Shown one piece after another: positions 6,401-15,290 of a stretch of DNA of 45,931 nt. This stretch comes from Peptococcaceae bacterium (lineage in GTDB: Bacteria; Bacillota; Desulfitobacteriia; Desulfitobacteriales; Syntrophobotulaceae): NCBI GenBank assembly GCA_009783315.1, contig WRHI01000008.1, positions 1 to 45,931 on the forward strand. The letters run 5' to 3'. The position numbers and the translations under genes are program-made. A model generated the notes under the pieces. The model did no database searches, was not told the DNA's origin, and saw nothing but the letters and a program-made list of their open reading frames with translations. Every line of letters starts with the position of its first letter. Position 1 is the first letter of the stretch.

Positions 6401-9400
6401 TCATGCTACCCAATCATAACCCATCATGGCTTGGTCAACGATATGCTGATAAACCCTATCGCTTTTTGCCGCGAAAATATCACGGTCATAACTTTCCGGC
6501 AAAGCGTCGTTCAGACAGCTCCTAATAGCCGAGCGAACCCGCTCTCTTGGTTTCGCGTCATTATGCCAACCAACAACGAACAGTTCACCTTTGCGCAAAA
6601 TCAAGGTTGCGTATAATTCCTTTGCCGCCAATTTGACACGTTGCTCCTCGGCCTTTGTCAGTTTATCTTTGCGGAGCAGGTCGAATAGTTCAAGTTCCTC
6701 CTCGGAGAGTTCTTCCTTAACGTGCCGTTCTTCTTCGGCGCGAAGATCCTCCATGAACTTCAAAATCTTTTCGTAGAAGTCATCGGTTTGGGAACCGCCG
6801 GCGTTATATGCATCGATGATATTTCTGAACCGTTCAGCGAAGTCGGAACGAGTGACATTGCGGCGGAGCATCTGCTCAATCTTTTTTTCAATATGCTCAC
6901 GGAGGTTGGCGATTTCAAGGTTCTTATTTCGCACCCGCTTGAACATTTCCCGGAGCTCGTCAACATCCATTTTGGAAAGGTCGATTTCTTTTCCGCTCTC
7001 GTTAATTATATACGTCCTCGCATCCTCGGCAACCATAACGCTTTGGTCGAGAAGCTCGTTTATCCGTTCCTTTGCCGCTTCCAACTTATCCGGTCTGATT
7101 TTCCCTTCTACTACCCCACGCAAATACAGAATGGCATCTTTGTACCGAGGGTCAAAATCCATCTTGAAAATATCGGGGCGCAGGGATTCATATAGATTAT
7201 CCACCGTGTTGACAAGCACATTAAACTCATTGCGGATCTCATCGTTACCGACAATGATGTTGGCGTAATCAGCAAATAGCGACAGATTGTGAAATACATT
7301 GCTCTCCGTGACAATGCGGCTGAGGTCGATACCCTGCTTGGTGCAGAAATCCAACGTCAACTCAATCGCTTGGTTTAGTTGGACAAGCAGAAGCTCAATA
7401 TCCTTAACGGGTGTCGCGCCATCATCATCAGAAGCGTAATCGGCAAGCGCGCGTTTCAGATATTTGAACACATCGAGAAAATCGACAATGATGCCGTTTT
7501 CTTTGCCGGGGAAAACGCGGTTCGCCCGCGCGATGGTCTGCATCAGCGTGTGCCCTTTCATCGGTTTATCCAAATACATCGTGGAAACTGATTTTGCGTC
7601 AAAACCGGTCAGCCACATGGCGCAGACAAAGACGAGTGATAAAGGATGCTCAGGGTCTTTGAAGTTGTCCTCAATGTCGGCGCCGTTTCCGTCAACCTCG
7701 CTCATGCGCTTGCGGTGGGATACAACTGATAATCCTTCTTTTTTGAACTTTTCTTCCTCGTCGGCGTCCTCACTGATGACGACCGCCATTTCCACCTTGC
7801 GCATATAATCCACAAGGTCTTTCAGCTGCAATTTTTCCGTTTCATCATCGGTTTTTGTGATGGCGGCATTCAGTTTTTTTATTTCCTCCCGCCAGTAAAA
7901 CAAAACCTTATCATACAGCTTGACGGCGGTAAACTTATCGACGGCTATCACCATGCCTTTGCCGCGAAACCCACGGCGCGGGAAGTGATAAACGATGTGC
8001 TGTGCCACCGCGTCAAGCCGGTCGTCGCGTTTGATAACTTCAAGCTCCTGCGAGTAATAGTTCTCAAGCCGTTTCTGTTCGGCTTCGGTCAAGTTCTCAT
8101 CTTCTAATATCTCAGCAAAATCACTTTCCAGAAAATCGTTTTGCAGCTCAACCTCCGGCACCCGTTTTACATAATAGAGCGGCACGGTGGCGTTGTCCTT
8201 GATAGATTCCGCAAAATTGTATTCACTCACATAATCGCCGAACCATGAGTGGGTGAGCCGTTTACTACCGAGCAGCGGCGTTCCCGTGAAAGCGATATAA
8301 TGAGCGTTGGGCAAGCCATTGCGCATATTTTCAGCCAAATCTTTATACTGTGTCCTGTGCGCTTCGTCAACGAAAACGATGACCTCTTTACCTTTGCCGT
8401 CATGCAGGACAGGATATTTTTTGCCTTTATCGTAGCGAAATTTATGAATCAGCGTAAACAATATACCCTTATTAGATGCCAGCTCCTCGCGCAACTGTGA
8501 GCCTGACGCAGGCTGTACCTTTTCCTCGGCACTCATAAAGCCGGAGCGCAGGAAGGTCTTGTATATCTGCCCATCCAAATCGTCGCGGTCGGTGACGATC
8601 AGAAACGTGAAGTTCCCGGCGCATTTGTGCTTGATTTTCCGCGCCAGCATCACCATAGAGTAGCTCTTGCCGCTGCCTTGCGTGTGCCAAAACACGCCGA
8701 GCTTGCCGTGAAGCTCCTCGCGGTTTTCAAAGGCATGGAAAGCGTTGTTCACGCCAAGAAACTGGTGATTTTTGGCGATAATCTTGCTCTTGATGATTCC
8801 ACCCTTGCGTTGGTCGAAAAGGACGAAGTTCTCTATGTAATCCAGCAGCACGTCCGGCTTGCACAACCCGCGCAGGAAATATTCAAGGCTGATGCAATCC
8901 TCTTTGATAACGCTGCGGTCGGGGTTCTCTTTTTCGTCTGACAGTTTCAGCCACTCAAAGAAATGCTCATACCCCGCCGAAAAACTGCCCAGCCGTGTCT
9001 CCATGCCGTTGGACAGGACGCATATCTGATTGTAGTTGAACAGATACGGAATATCCCGCCGATAGTCGGTCAGGTTTTTGTCATAAGCGTTCTTGACGTT
9101 GATGTTGGAGTTTTTGAGTTCGATAAACACAAGCGGCAAACCGTTGACGAAAAGTATCAAGTCCGGTCTGCGCCAGTGGACTTCGCCGCGAATCCACATT
9201 TGTGACGCGACGATGAAGCTGTTGTTTTCGGGTGTTTGAAAGTCAATCAGGCGCAGCAGCCCCGGCGTTTCGCGCCCGTCTTTTTTATAGGTAACCTTGA
9301 TTCCGTTTCGGATTTTCTGATAACGGTCGTAGTTGTCCGAAAGCGGGTCGCCGTGGGCATTGCGGCATAGTTCCTCTGCCGTCCGCCTCACAACTTCTTC

Positions 9401-9607
9401 GGGGATTTCAGGATTGAGAACGCGGAGCCGCTCAAAAAGGATCTCCGGTAGGACGACTTGTTTCTTGTCGCTCCTGCCGGTGCCGTCCGGCAGGGTTTCC
9501 GGCTTTTCGGTATGGCAGTTTATATGAGAGTATAGCGGCGCATACTCAGAAACAAGCAACGCGATGGCGGCTTGCTCAATCATGTCCTCGGTGATGATTT
9601 TTGGCAC
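6401..9607 (-). CDS. hsdR: Type I restriction endonuclease subunit R
   Basis: 1068 residues. The N-terminal PD-(D/E)xK nuclease is visible (RRPDLILF with P148-D149, then FIELKN with E163 and K165). The translocase motor follows, with Walker A TQGSGKS at 309-315, DEAH at 414-417, the SAT-like motif FTGTP near 443, and the second RecA lobe (VFVCAMWLTGFDAK, ARANR). The C-terminus is helical, as usual for the subunit that docks on HsdM. It cuts unmodified DNA after ATP-driven translocation, in complex with HsdM2S. The GTG start at 9607 follows AAGGAGG, which overlaps the end of the reverse transcriptase gene, so the two are coupled. Length is normal and no damage is seen. Confidence 0.95.
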   Translation of the reverse strand: MPKIITEDMIEQAAIALLVSEYAPLYSHINCHTEKPETLPDGTGRSDKKQVVLPEILFERLRVLNPEIPEEVVRRTAEELCRNAHGDPLSDNYDRYQKIRNGIKVTYKKDGRETPGLLRLIDFQTPENNSFIVASQMWIRGEVHWRRPDLILFVNGLPLVFIELKNSNINVKNAYDKNLTDYRRDIPYLFNYNQICVLSNGMETRLGSFSAGYEHFFEWLKLSDEKENPDRSVIKEDCISLEYFLRGLCKPDVLLDYIENFVLFDQRKGGIIKSKIIAKNHQFLGVNNAFHAFENREELHGKLGVFWHTQGSGKSYSMVMLARKIKHKCAGNFTFLIVTDRDDLDGQIYKTFLRSGFMSAEEKVQPASGSQLREELASNKGILFTLIHKFRYDKGKKYPVLHDGKGKEVIVFVDEAHRTQYKDLAENMRNGLPNAHYIAFTGTPLLGSKRLTHSWFGDYVSEYNFAESIKDNATVPLYYVKRVPEVELQNDFLESDFAEILEDENLTEAEQKRLENYYSQELEVIKRDDRLDAVAQHIVYHFPRRGFRGKGMVIAVDKFTAVKLYDKVLFYWREEIKKLNAAITKTDDETEKLQLKDLVDYMRKVEMAVVISEDADEEEKFKKEGLSVVSHRKRMSEVDGNGADIEDNFKDPEHPLSLVFVCAMWLTGFDAKSVSTMYLDKPMKGHTLMQTIARANRVFPGKENGIIVDFLDVFKYLKRALADYASDDDGATPVKDIELLLVQLNQAIELTLDFCTKQGIDLSRIVTESNVFHNLSLFADYANIIVGNDEIRNEFNVLVNTVDNLYESLRPDIFKMDFDPRYKDAILYLRGVVEGKIRPDKLEAAKERINELLDQSVMVAEDARTYIINESGKEIDLSKMDVDELREMFKRVRNKNLEIANLREHIEKKIEQMLRRNVTRSDFAERFRNIIDAYNAGGSQTDDFYEKILKFMEDLRAEEERHVKEELSEEELELFDLLRKDKLTKAEEQRVKLAAKELYATLILRKGELFVVGWHNDAKPRERVRSAIRSCLNDALPESYDRDIFAAKSDRVYQHIVDQAMMGYDWVA

Positions 9608-9610
9608 GGG

Positions 9611-11155
9611 CTACACCTCCTTGATTTCAATAAAAGAAACCTTTTTCTTTTTCATATCAGCCCAATAGTCTTTCAGTTTGCTTTGCGGTAGAATTTCATA
9701 TATGAAAAGCCAATATGTGTTCATATCCATTTCTATAAGAGATTCCGCAAAATCTTTGAAAAGGCGGATTTCAATTCTGTTACGCTGTTTCTTTTGGTAT
9801 AGGAATCCTAATAAGAGTAGTATACAATGATTGCTGTCCTTTATATCGTCAAAAGTGACACCATTGAGAGCGAAATTATACTTTATTGCAAAATAAATAG
9901 CGAAACACATTTCTTCATGGTTGAGAGTTTGTTTTCCTGTATCAATAAGTTTTTGTGAAAAGTCAGCAATAACACTTGCATTAACTGAAAAAGCGTCAAA
10001 GACATATTTGCCAAGCTGTGTTATAAGGTATGGGTAAATCAACGCTAAGTGTAATATGGTTTTTACACAATATTCTTTTGCGTTCATGCTTAATTGCTTT
10101 TTAGAAAGCACCTTTATAGCATATTTTAACACTGCGGAATTTTCGCTATTTTCTTGCATCAACTCCACGGCCAAATCAAAATAGGCTTGAACTTCTTTGT
10201 AATTCATTGAGGCTCTTACATCAAAAGCCGTAAATGCGTTGATGCGTCTAACCCATTGTTCGACAGCCGCAGCCGGCAATTCCGCAATAAGTGTTTTCTT
10301 ATGGTTTAATGACAACCCATAATATCGAAGCTGTTCGTTAAGTGATACTAAAAACGATTGGCCTTCCTCGTGCGTTTTTACATAGCATGAATAATCATCA
10401 ATGTTTCTTATGTAATGCCATCCATCACCAAAGAGCTTTTGGTCGATTTTTGTCAAAATTATTTCAGATAATAGATTGGACACATGAGGCCCAATAATCA
10501 ATCCATGTGTTTCGCCATTGTGAATGTTTCTTGTGTAAAAATCAAGGAGATTATACCATTGTGAGTGGTCGCCTTGATTTTGTTTCGCAACAGCTTTACC
10601 AACTAATGCCCACGATAAAGCGTGAGAATAAATACTTGGGAAACAATTTGAAATATCTGCTTTAACTAAGTATTTAGAGCCTATAAGTAAATCAGGCTCA
10701 GGCGTTCCGTCAATTCGCCAATTATTGTAGTTCATTTCAAATAACTGCTGCTTGTCCTTCAACTTTCGGAGATGAATACGGCTTATTTTATACGGATTGC
10801 CAGATGTAATATTTTGGAAGTGGCATTGCAGGTTCGTCCAACAGTTTTCAATACTTTTACAAAGCCGTTGATATGAAGCCGGATTAGGAATACCAAGGGA
10901 GCGCGGCACATTTACGTTTCGCATATTTTCATAGTATACATATCCTGTGGCGTCTTTCGGGAATGAAGGGTTGTTATTTTGACAATAATCAAAGAACTGC
11001 TTCCCCGTGAATATCGGAGGTAGTTGCTCTGCAAACAAGCCATACGCCAATAACCCCTCATATATTTCTGAGGAGGTTATTTCGTTCATGAAGTCAGCGT
11101 ATGTTTTGTGTTGTTGTTTTCGATCAGCTTTTATTAGCTCGATAATATGTGCCAT
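9611..11155 (-). CDS. Reverse transcriptase domain protein inside the hsd operon
   Basis: 514 residues. The polymerase palm is recognisable: motif A LVKADISNCFPSIY (D167), the motif B-like GLIIGPHVSNLLSEI (about 218-232), the catalytic YIRNIDDYSCY (D253, D254; NIDD replaces the common YADD) and LSLNHKKT (about 281-288). The first 120 residues and the last 225 have no domain I recognise; the C-terminal part is helical. No maturase, integrase or retron features are seen. It sits between hsdS (nine bases after its stop) and hsdR (three bases before its start), so it is part of the operon. Phage-defence reverse transcriptases (Abi and unknown-group/DRT classes) are the closest known theme. The exact class cannot be fixed by eye. 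Confidence 0.88.
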   Translation of the reverse strand: MAHIIELIKADRKQQHKTYADFMNEITSSEIYEGLLAYGLFAEQLPPIFTGKQFFDYCQNNNPSFPKDATGYVYYENMRNVNVPRSLGIPNPASYQRLCKSIENCWTNLQCHFQNITSGNPYKISRIHLRKLKDKQQLFEMNYNNWRIDGTPEPDLLIGSKYLVKADISNCFPSIYSHALSWALVGKAVAKQNQGDHSQWYNLLDFYTRNIHNGETHGLIIGPHVSNLLSEIILTKIDQKLFGDGWHYIRNIDDYSCYVKTHEEGQSFLVSLNEQLRYYGLSLNHKKTLIAELPAAAVEQWVRRINAFTAFDVRASMNYKEVQAYFDLAVELMQENSENSAVLKYAIKVLSKKQLSMNAKEYCVKTILHLALIYPYLITQLGKYVFDAFSVNASVIADFSQKLIDTGKQTLNHEEMCFAIYFAIKYNFALNGVTFDDIKDSNHCILLLLGFLYQKKQRNRIEIRLFKDFAESLIEMDMNTYWLFIYEILPQSKLKDYWADMKKKKVSFIEIKEV

Positions 11156-11164
11156 ACCCTGCGT

Positions 11165-12370
11165 TCACACCTCCAACTTTCCGCTCATCAGCCGTGGAAG
11201 GAGCAAATCCCTCTGACGGTCAAGGTTTTGGGATTGCTTTCGCAAGTTCCTTTTTAGTTCTATACAGGACATCATATTTCTATGAAACAGCGATAAAACA
11301 TTATCTACTGGTTTTACAAGTTTTACCTTCTTTAGCGTTTCGATAGGCAACGCTTTTTGTGATGTCCCGATTGTTGACGATGAAATAGCACCTTGCCCCA
11401 TCGGGGAATCAATCCAAAAATATAGATATAACGCCATTTCAGGGCGTTCACTACTTTGAAGCCATGTGAGGTTGCCGTCTGAAAAATAAAATATACGTTT
11501 ATCCACGAGAAATGGCACTCCAATAGTCCCCCGTGACGTAATAAGAATATCATTCTCCTTTGGTGCGCCAAACTTGTCGCGTATCATTGCAAACCATTCC
11601 TCAGATATGAACAAAGGGTCAGTAATTTCCTCACCGCTGTAAATTTGAATTATCTCCTTTGAACGATACAAAGGAGTGCCAAAATCAACGCGCTCGCTTT
11701 CATAACTACGCTTACTGGATGTGATATTAACAACACATTCTAACGGTACGACCTCCCAGCCCTCCGGCAACCCATTCACAATCCTCACGCTCTCATGCCC
11801 CGGAAAGCGAATCCGCACAAACCACTCGCGGTAAAGCTCCCGCGCCGCCTTTTCGAGCAGCGCAATTCGGCGGTTGTTGTTTTCGATGGCGTCGTCGTAA
11901 GCGGAGAGGATGTCGGCGATGCGGGTTTGGGTGCTGTTATTGGCGGGAACAAGCACTTTTGTCTTTTCAATGTCAGTACGATTTATCGAATCGTAAACTG
12001 TGCCATTGCTACGACTAAGCATAATCGGCACATGGCACTTCATCAAGTAAAATAGAAACTGGGAATTCCCATTTTGAGGCTTTAGAGAGCAGACCCCGCG
12101 CCCTAAACACATTTTTACAGGCGTTATATTCAAGTCACCAACAGGCGCACGAACACTCATTATTACATCGTTTGCGTCTGCAATCTTATTTGGCGCAGTC
12201 GTAAACGTATCGAACGTTGGGTATTTTGCGCCAAATGTCCGATTTCCTTGCAAAAAAGGCAGCCCATCACCATTTTCGTTGTATGAGTCGCTTGTAGGAG
12301 ATTGTCCCATCGTAACAAGCGCAATCTCACTTATTCGCTTTTCAACCCATTCACCCATTGCTGTCACCAT
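11165..12370 (-). CDS. hsdS: Type I restriction specificity subunit S
   Basis: About 401 residues, with two target-recognition domains separated by the conserved central helix QTRIADILSAYDDAIENNNR and a matching C-terminal helix (LRKQSQNLDRQRDLLLPRLM). It directs HsdM and HsdR to a bipartite DNA sequence that cannot be read from the protein. The start is ATG at 12370, or ATG 12358 four codons later (MGEWVEKRISEIAL). Both overlap the preceding small gene, so translation is coupled. The length is normal and both domains look intact. Confidence 0.93.
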   Translation of the reverse strand: MVTAMGEWVEKRISEIALVTMGQSPTSDSYNENGDGLPFLQGNRTFGAKYPTFDTFTTAPNKIADANDVIMSVRAPVGDLNITPVKMCLGRGVCSLKPQNGNSQFLFYLMKCHVPIMLSRSNGTVYDSINRTDIEKTKVLVPANNSTQTRIADILSAYDDAIENNNRRIALLEKAARELYREWFVRIRFPGHESVRIVNGLPEGWEVVPLECVVNITSSKRSYESERVDFGTPLYRSKEIIQIYSGEEITDPLFISEEWFAMIRDKFGAPKENDILITSRGTIGVPFLVDKRIFYFSDGNLTWLQSSERPEMALYLYFWIDSPMGQGAISSSTIGTSQKALPIETLKKVKLVKPVDNVLSLFHRNMMSCIELKRNLRKQSQNLDRQRDLLLPRLMSGKLEV

Positions 12371-12626
12371 TCCCTATATAACCAATGGTTCCTTTACCAG
12401 CATCGGATATTGCATTAAAATAATCTCTTGTTTCTTTGCTTTCGTCCTCATTAACTGCTAAATAATCCGAACCCAACTTTGCTACAGCACTCATTGCATC
12501 AATCGCATCTTTGGCATCTTTTTCTGTAAATGGGCGGTTAGTAGCAATGCCGTGTAGTGCTTTACCAATAAAACTTGCTGCGTCCCATGTATCGCTGATT
12601 TTCTCAAAATTAGTCACGCGGTTCAC
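12351..12626 (-). CDS. Small hypothetical protein between hsdM and hsdS
   Basis: 91 residues, hydrophilic and helical, with blocks KISDTWDAASFIGKALHGI, AIDAMSAVAKLGSDYLAV and DAGKGTIGYIGNG. No membrane segment. It overlaps the hsdM stop by 17 bases and the hsdS start by up to 20, so it is translated within the operon and is unlikely to be a chance frame. I do not recognise a family. Its position suggests an accessory to the modification complex or a control protein, which is inference. Confidence 0.65.
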   Translation of the reverse strand: MNRVTNFEKISDTWDAASFIGKALHGIATNRPFTEKDAKDAIDAMSAVAKLGSDYLAVNEDESKETRDYFNAISDAGKGTIGYIGNGDSNG

Positions 12627-14337
12627 TTCCCAGCAACGACCGCAAGTTTTCTACAATCGCCCTTTCGAGCTTTTGAGCCTTGCCGTTCAAAGTTAAAAAT
12701 TCCGCATTTAGTAAACGCATTTCTAATTTGAACTCTTCCTCGGTCATGCCGTCGTCCTCAATGACCACACCGACATAGCGGCCGGGGTTGAGCGAATAGT
12801 CTTGATCAATGATGCCGTCCTCGCCGTCCAGCTTCGCCCCTTTGCACAGCCCGATAACATCAACATATTCGCCATCAGGGAAACGGGAGGTCAGCCAGTC
12901 GATTTGCTCCTGCCAGTAGGTTTTGGGCGGCGTGTCCTCATCATCGGAGATTTCCGGCGCGGCGGCAAGCGCGGCGCGGTATTCATTAAGCAGCGCTGTA
13001 AAATCGTCCGTTTTGCCTTCATACAAACGGCTGATGATGGCAAGGTTCTTGATTTGTTCGTCGGAAAATTTGCGGTGCGCCCGGTCGATTTGCGTGAAAA
13101 TGTTGCGGGCGTCGACAAACAGAATTTCATCCTTTTTCGGCTTGGCGCGGTCGAAAAACCACAGCGTCGCGGGCAGGGTCACGCTTGTGAACATATTGGT
13201 TGGAAGCGTCACCATCTGGCTGATAACGCCGCTTTCAATCAGTTTCATGCGGATGTCCTTTTCGCTGTGTCCGGCATCGGACGCAGAGTTTGCCATGACA
13301 AGCGCGGCGCGTCCGTTTTCATTCAGCGATGTGGCGAACAAGGTAATCCATAAATAATTTCCGTTGGGTACGGTTTCTTTTGCGTCGCCTTTTGCCTTTT
13401 TCGTTTTGTTTTGCGGTACGCCGTATGTGTTGAAACGCGGTTGAGTTTTCACTTGGTCAAGCTCCACATCGTCCACGTTAAACGGTGGATTCGCCATGAC
13501 ACAGCTGAACCTGCCAAAGCAATCATAAGGGTCGCGGTAATAGGAGTTGGCATAAGTGATACTACCGCGAATGTTATTCAGCACAAGGTTCATTTTGGCG
13601 AGATTCACCGTCGCGGCAATTTTTTCAACGCCGTAGGCGCGGAGGTTGATGTCGTTGCCTTTCGCAGCGTGGTGTGCTATATAATGCGCCGCCTGCACAA
13701 ACATACCGCCCGAACCGCAGGCAGGGTCGAATATCTCGCCCTCGGTCGGCGCAAGCACATCGACCATATAGCGCACGATGGTTGACGGCGTAAAGAACTC
13801 CCCGCCGCCCTGACCTTCGGCAAGAGCGAAGTTGCTGAGAAAGTATTCGTAGATTTCGCCGAAAATATCAAGGCTCACATCGGTGGGGATGTCCTTGAAA
13901 ACCTTAAACAGCTTGCTCAGCACAAGCGGGTCGTCCTCGCTGTTGACGCTGTAATAGATGTCTTTTGGCAGGGTGTCGGCAAGTTCTTCGGTATATTTTT
14001 CGATTTCCTCCATCGCCGTTTTGGTTTTCTCCGCAAGGTTTTCAGACTCCGGCAGATTGAGAAGATAATCAAACTTTGCTACCGGCGGAAGATAATATCC
14101 GCATTTTTCAATGGCGATTTCATGGAGCGGTCGTTCGGCGCGTGTGCCTTTGTTCTTTTCGTATTCGGTGGTGATGGCGGCTTCGTATTGATTGTACTTA
14201 CTTTGGGCGAAGCGCAAAAAGATTAAGCCCAAGATGGGCGTAGCATATTCAGTAGATTTCAAGCCGGAGTTGGCGCGAAGTTGGTCTGCACCCGCCCACA
14301 GCCTGTCCTTTAGGTTTTTGAGCTGCTTGTTGGTCAA
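12610..14337 (-). CDS. hsdM: Type I DNA methyltransferase subunit M
   Basis: 575 residues. An N-terminal helical domain (MTNKQLKNLKDRLWAGADQL) leads into the N6-adenine methyltransferase fold, with the AdoMet motif DPACGSGGMF and the catalytic ANPPFN. I prefer the TTG at 14337, with AGGGGGTGG just upstream, because HsdM proteins usually begin near MTNKQ; the GTG at 14346 in the same frame lies inside the ribosome-binding site. It is the first gene of the five-gene operon. It protects host DNA by methylating adenines in the HsdS target. Confidence 0.94.
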   Translation of the reverse strand: MTNKQLKNLKDRLWAGADQLRANSGLKSTEYATPILGLIFLRFAQSKYNQYEAAITTEYEKNKGTRAERPLHEIAIEKCGYYLPPVAKFDYLLNLPESENLAEKTKTAMEEIEKYTEELADTLPKDIYYSVNSEDDPLVLSKLFKVFKDIPTDVSLDIFGEIYEYFLSNFALAEGQGGGEFFTPSTIVRYMVDVLAPTEGEIFDPACGSGGMFVQAAHYIAHHAAKGNDINLRAYGVEKIAATVNLAKMNLVLNNIRGSITYANSYYRDPYDCFGRFSCVMANPPFNVDDVELDQVKTQPRFNTYGVPQNKTKKAKGDAKETVPNGNYLWITLFATSLNENGRAALVMANSASDAGHSEKDIRMKLIESGVISQMVTLPTNMFTSVTLPATLWFFDRAKPKKDEILFVDARNIFTQIDRAHRKFSDEQIKNLAIISRLYEGKTDDFTALLNEYRAALAAAPEISDDEDTPPKTYWQEQIDWLTSRFPDGEYVDVIGLCKGAKLDGEDGIIDQDYSLNPGRYVGVVIEDDGMTEEEFKLEMRLLNAEFLTLNGKAQKLERAIVENLRSLLGSEPRD

Positions 14338-14412
14338 GTTCGCCACCCCCTTTATATTGATTTGGCTTGGTTATTCATCGTTGCTATCCACAAAGCTGAT
14401 TTTATGCTTTTC

Positions 14413-14464
14413 AGAAAACGCATTTGTAGTGCGTTTTTGTTTATTGGCGGAGAGGGTGGGATTC
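14413..14464. repeat. 52-base direct repeat of the tRNA-Ser 3' end and terminator, copy 1
   Basis: Identical to 14543-14594, 130 bases downstream. It begins AGAAAACGCATTTGTAGTG and ends GAGAGGGTGGGATTC, so it contains the tRNA-Ser terminator hairpin and the last 19 or so bases of the tRNA in the same orientation. This is the footprint expected of an integration event at the tRNA 3' end. Its last 15 bases are also inverted at 14519-14533, making a 15-base stem around a loop that contains the hairpin ACCGTCCACCGGACGGT. Confidence 0.85.
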
Positions 14465-14493
14465 CCCTGCGGGCCGGGGCCTAAAACCGTCCA

Positions 14494-14556
14494 CCGGACG
14501 GTTTCTTAACGGCCCTTCGAATCCCACCCTCTCTTATATCATAGAAAACGCATTTG
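14494..14556. repeat. Right boundary repeat of the restriction island
   Basis: Matches 6195-6255 in direct orientation and carries CTTCGAATCCCACCCTCTC, which is the tRNA-Ser 3' end in opposite orientation to the tRNA gene itself. Confidence 0.8.
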
Positions 14557-14567
14557 TAGTGCGTTTT
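14545..14567. terminator. Terminator hairpin next to tRNA-Ser
   Basis: AAAACGCA-TTTGTAG-TGCGTTTT is a perfect eight-base stem with a seven-base loop. It lies eight bases beyond the tRNA CCA end, and the minus strand ends in a T run from the stem. An identical copy lies at 14415-14437. Confidence 0.7.
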
Positions 14568-14574
14568 TGTTTAT

Positions 14575-14665
14575 TGGCGGAGAGGGTGGGATTCGAACCC
14601 ACGACACAGTTCCCCATGTACCCGCTTTCCAGGCGAGCGCCTTAGACCAACTCAGCCACCTCTCC
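14575..14665 (-). tRNA. tRNA-Ser (anticodon GGA)
   Basis: Read on the minus strand, 91 bases including encoded CCA. The acceptor GGAGAGG pairs with CCTCTCC, the anticodon loop is CTGGAAA with anticodon GGA, there is a long variable arm as in serine tRNAs, and the T arm holds GGTTCGAATCC. Its 3' end serves as the target of the neighbouring island. Confidence 0.95.
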
Positions 14666-14695
14666 AACGTATGCTGTTTTTGATTAACAAATGAT

Positions 14696-14724
14696 ATTAT
14701 ACTGTCTCAAAGCCGGAACGTCAA
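14696..14724 (-). promoter_or_regulatory. Promoter of tRNA-Ser
   Basis: On the minus strand TTGACG (14719-14724), 17 bases, TATAAT (14696-14701), about 30 bases before the tRNA 5' end. Confidence 0.8.
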
Positions 14725-15290
14725 ATTCGGGGCATACCTTGGTCCCTTCGCCGCTGTGCTGAGGCAGAAAAAAAATAGCAGAAGGCCCGATCTTACGGAA
14801 TGTAAATGGCAAATAATTGCTGAGGGACTAAAGGGTATAAGGTTATAACTGGAATGACTTATATATAATATAATGTCTCGTGATGATTCTGGATATGGGA
14901 TACCGGCTTCGCCGTTGTGCTGAGGCAGAAAAGACCAAGATATGTTACAATAAAAATATAGGGATCAATTGGCAGATGATTATGTTGCGCAAGGAGCCTG
15001 GCCTGGACCCGGGCAAACTCCAGGCCCTGAAGCAGAAAGTGGCGGAAACCAGCGGCAACTGTCGCAGACAACGAGAAGGTCGGGCTGAACCACGGTATCG
15101 TCATTCGTGCCGGTGTTCAGTCGCACATCAAAAGGCGTACAAGTGTAAATAACCATTGCCATCAAACATAATGACATCTGGGTTGTTGATAAACGACTCA
15201 TTCGCTCATACAGTCTTGGCTGTTTGACTTTGGCTCGACGTTTGATTTCTGAGGATCAGGGAGAGTATAATGTATTCAGGAGTGAGTGCT
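14725..15290. other. Intergenic region with a duplicated segment
   Basis: No convincing gene. The words CTTCGCCG(C/T)TGTGCTGAGGC plus AGAAAA occur at 14746-14771 and 14907-14932 (one difference in 26), and similar TAATATAATGTCTC/TATTATACTGTCTC words precede both, so the tRNA promoter region seems to have been partly duplicated. A short plus-strand stretch around 14980-15060 (GKLQALKQKVAETSGNC) looks protein-like but is isolated, and may be a fragment. Confidence 0.45.

Larger units (their letters stand above)
6195..14556. mobile_element. Type I restriction-modification genomic island next to tRNA-Ser
   Basis: Direct repeats at 6195-6255 and 14494-14556 bound about 8.3 kb containing hsdM, a small ORF, hsdS, a reverse transcriptase and hsdR, all on the minus strand, plus the last codons of a large serine recombinase whose stop codon lies inside the left repeat. 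The right repeat abuts the tRNA-Ser(GGA) gene and carries tRNA 3'-end sequence. tRNA 3' ends are classic integration sites, so the block was probably acquired horizontally. No intact integrase remains within it. Confidence 0.7.

Noticed and set aside
14880-15152. 90-codon plus-strand frame after tRNA-Ser
   Set aside because: It begins in duplicated promoter-like DNA, has no ribosome-binding site and turns into an Arg/Cys-rich tail. At most 20 codons look protein-like.
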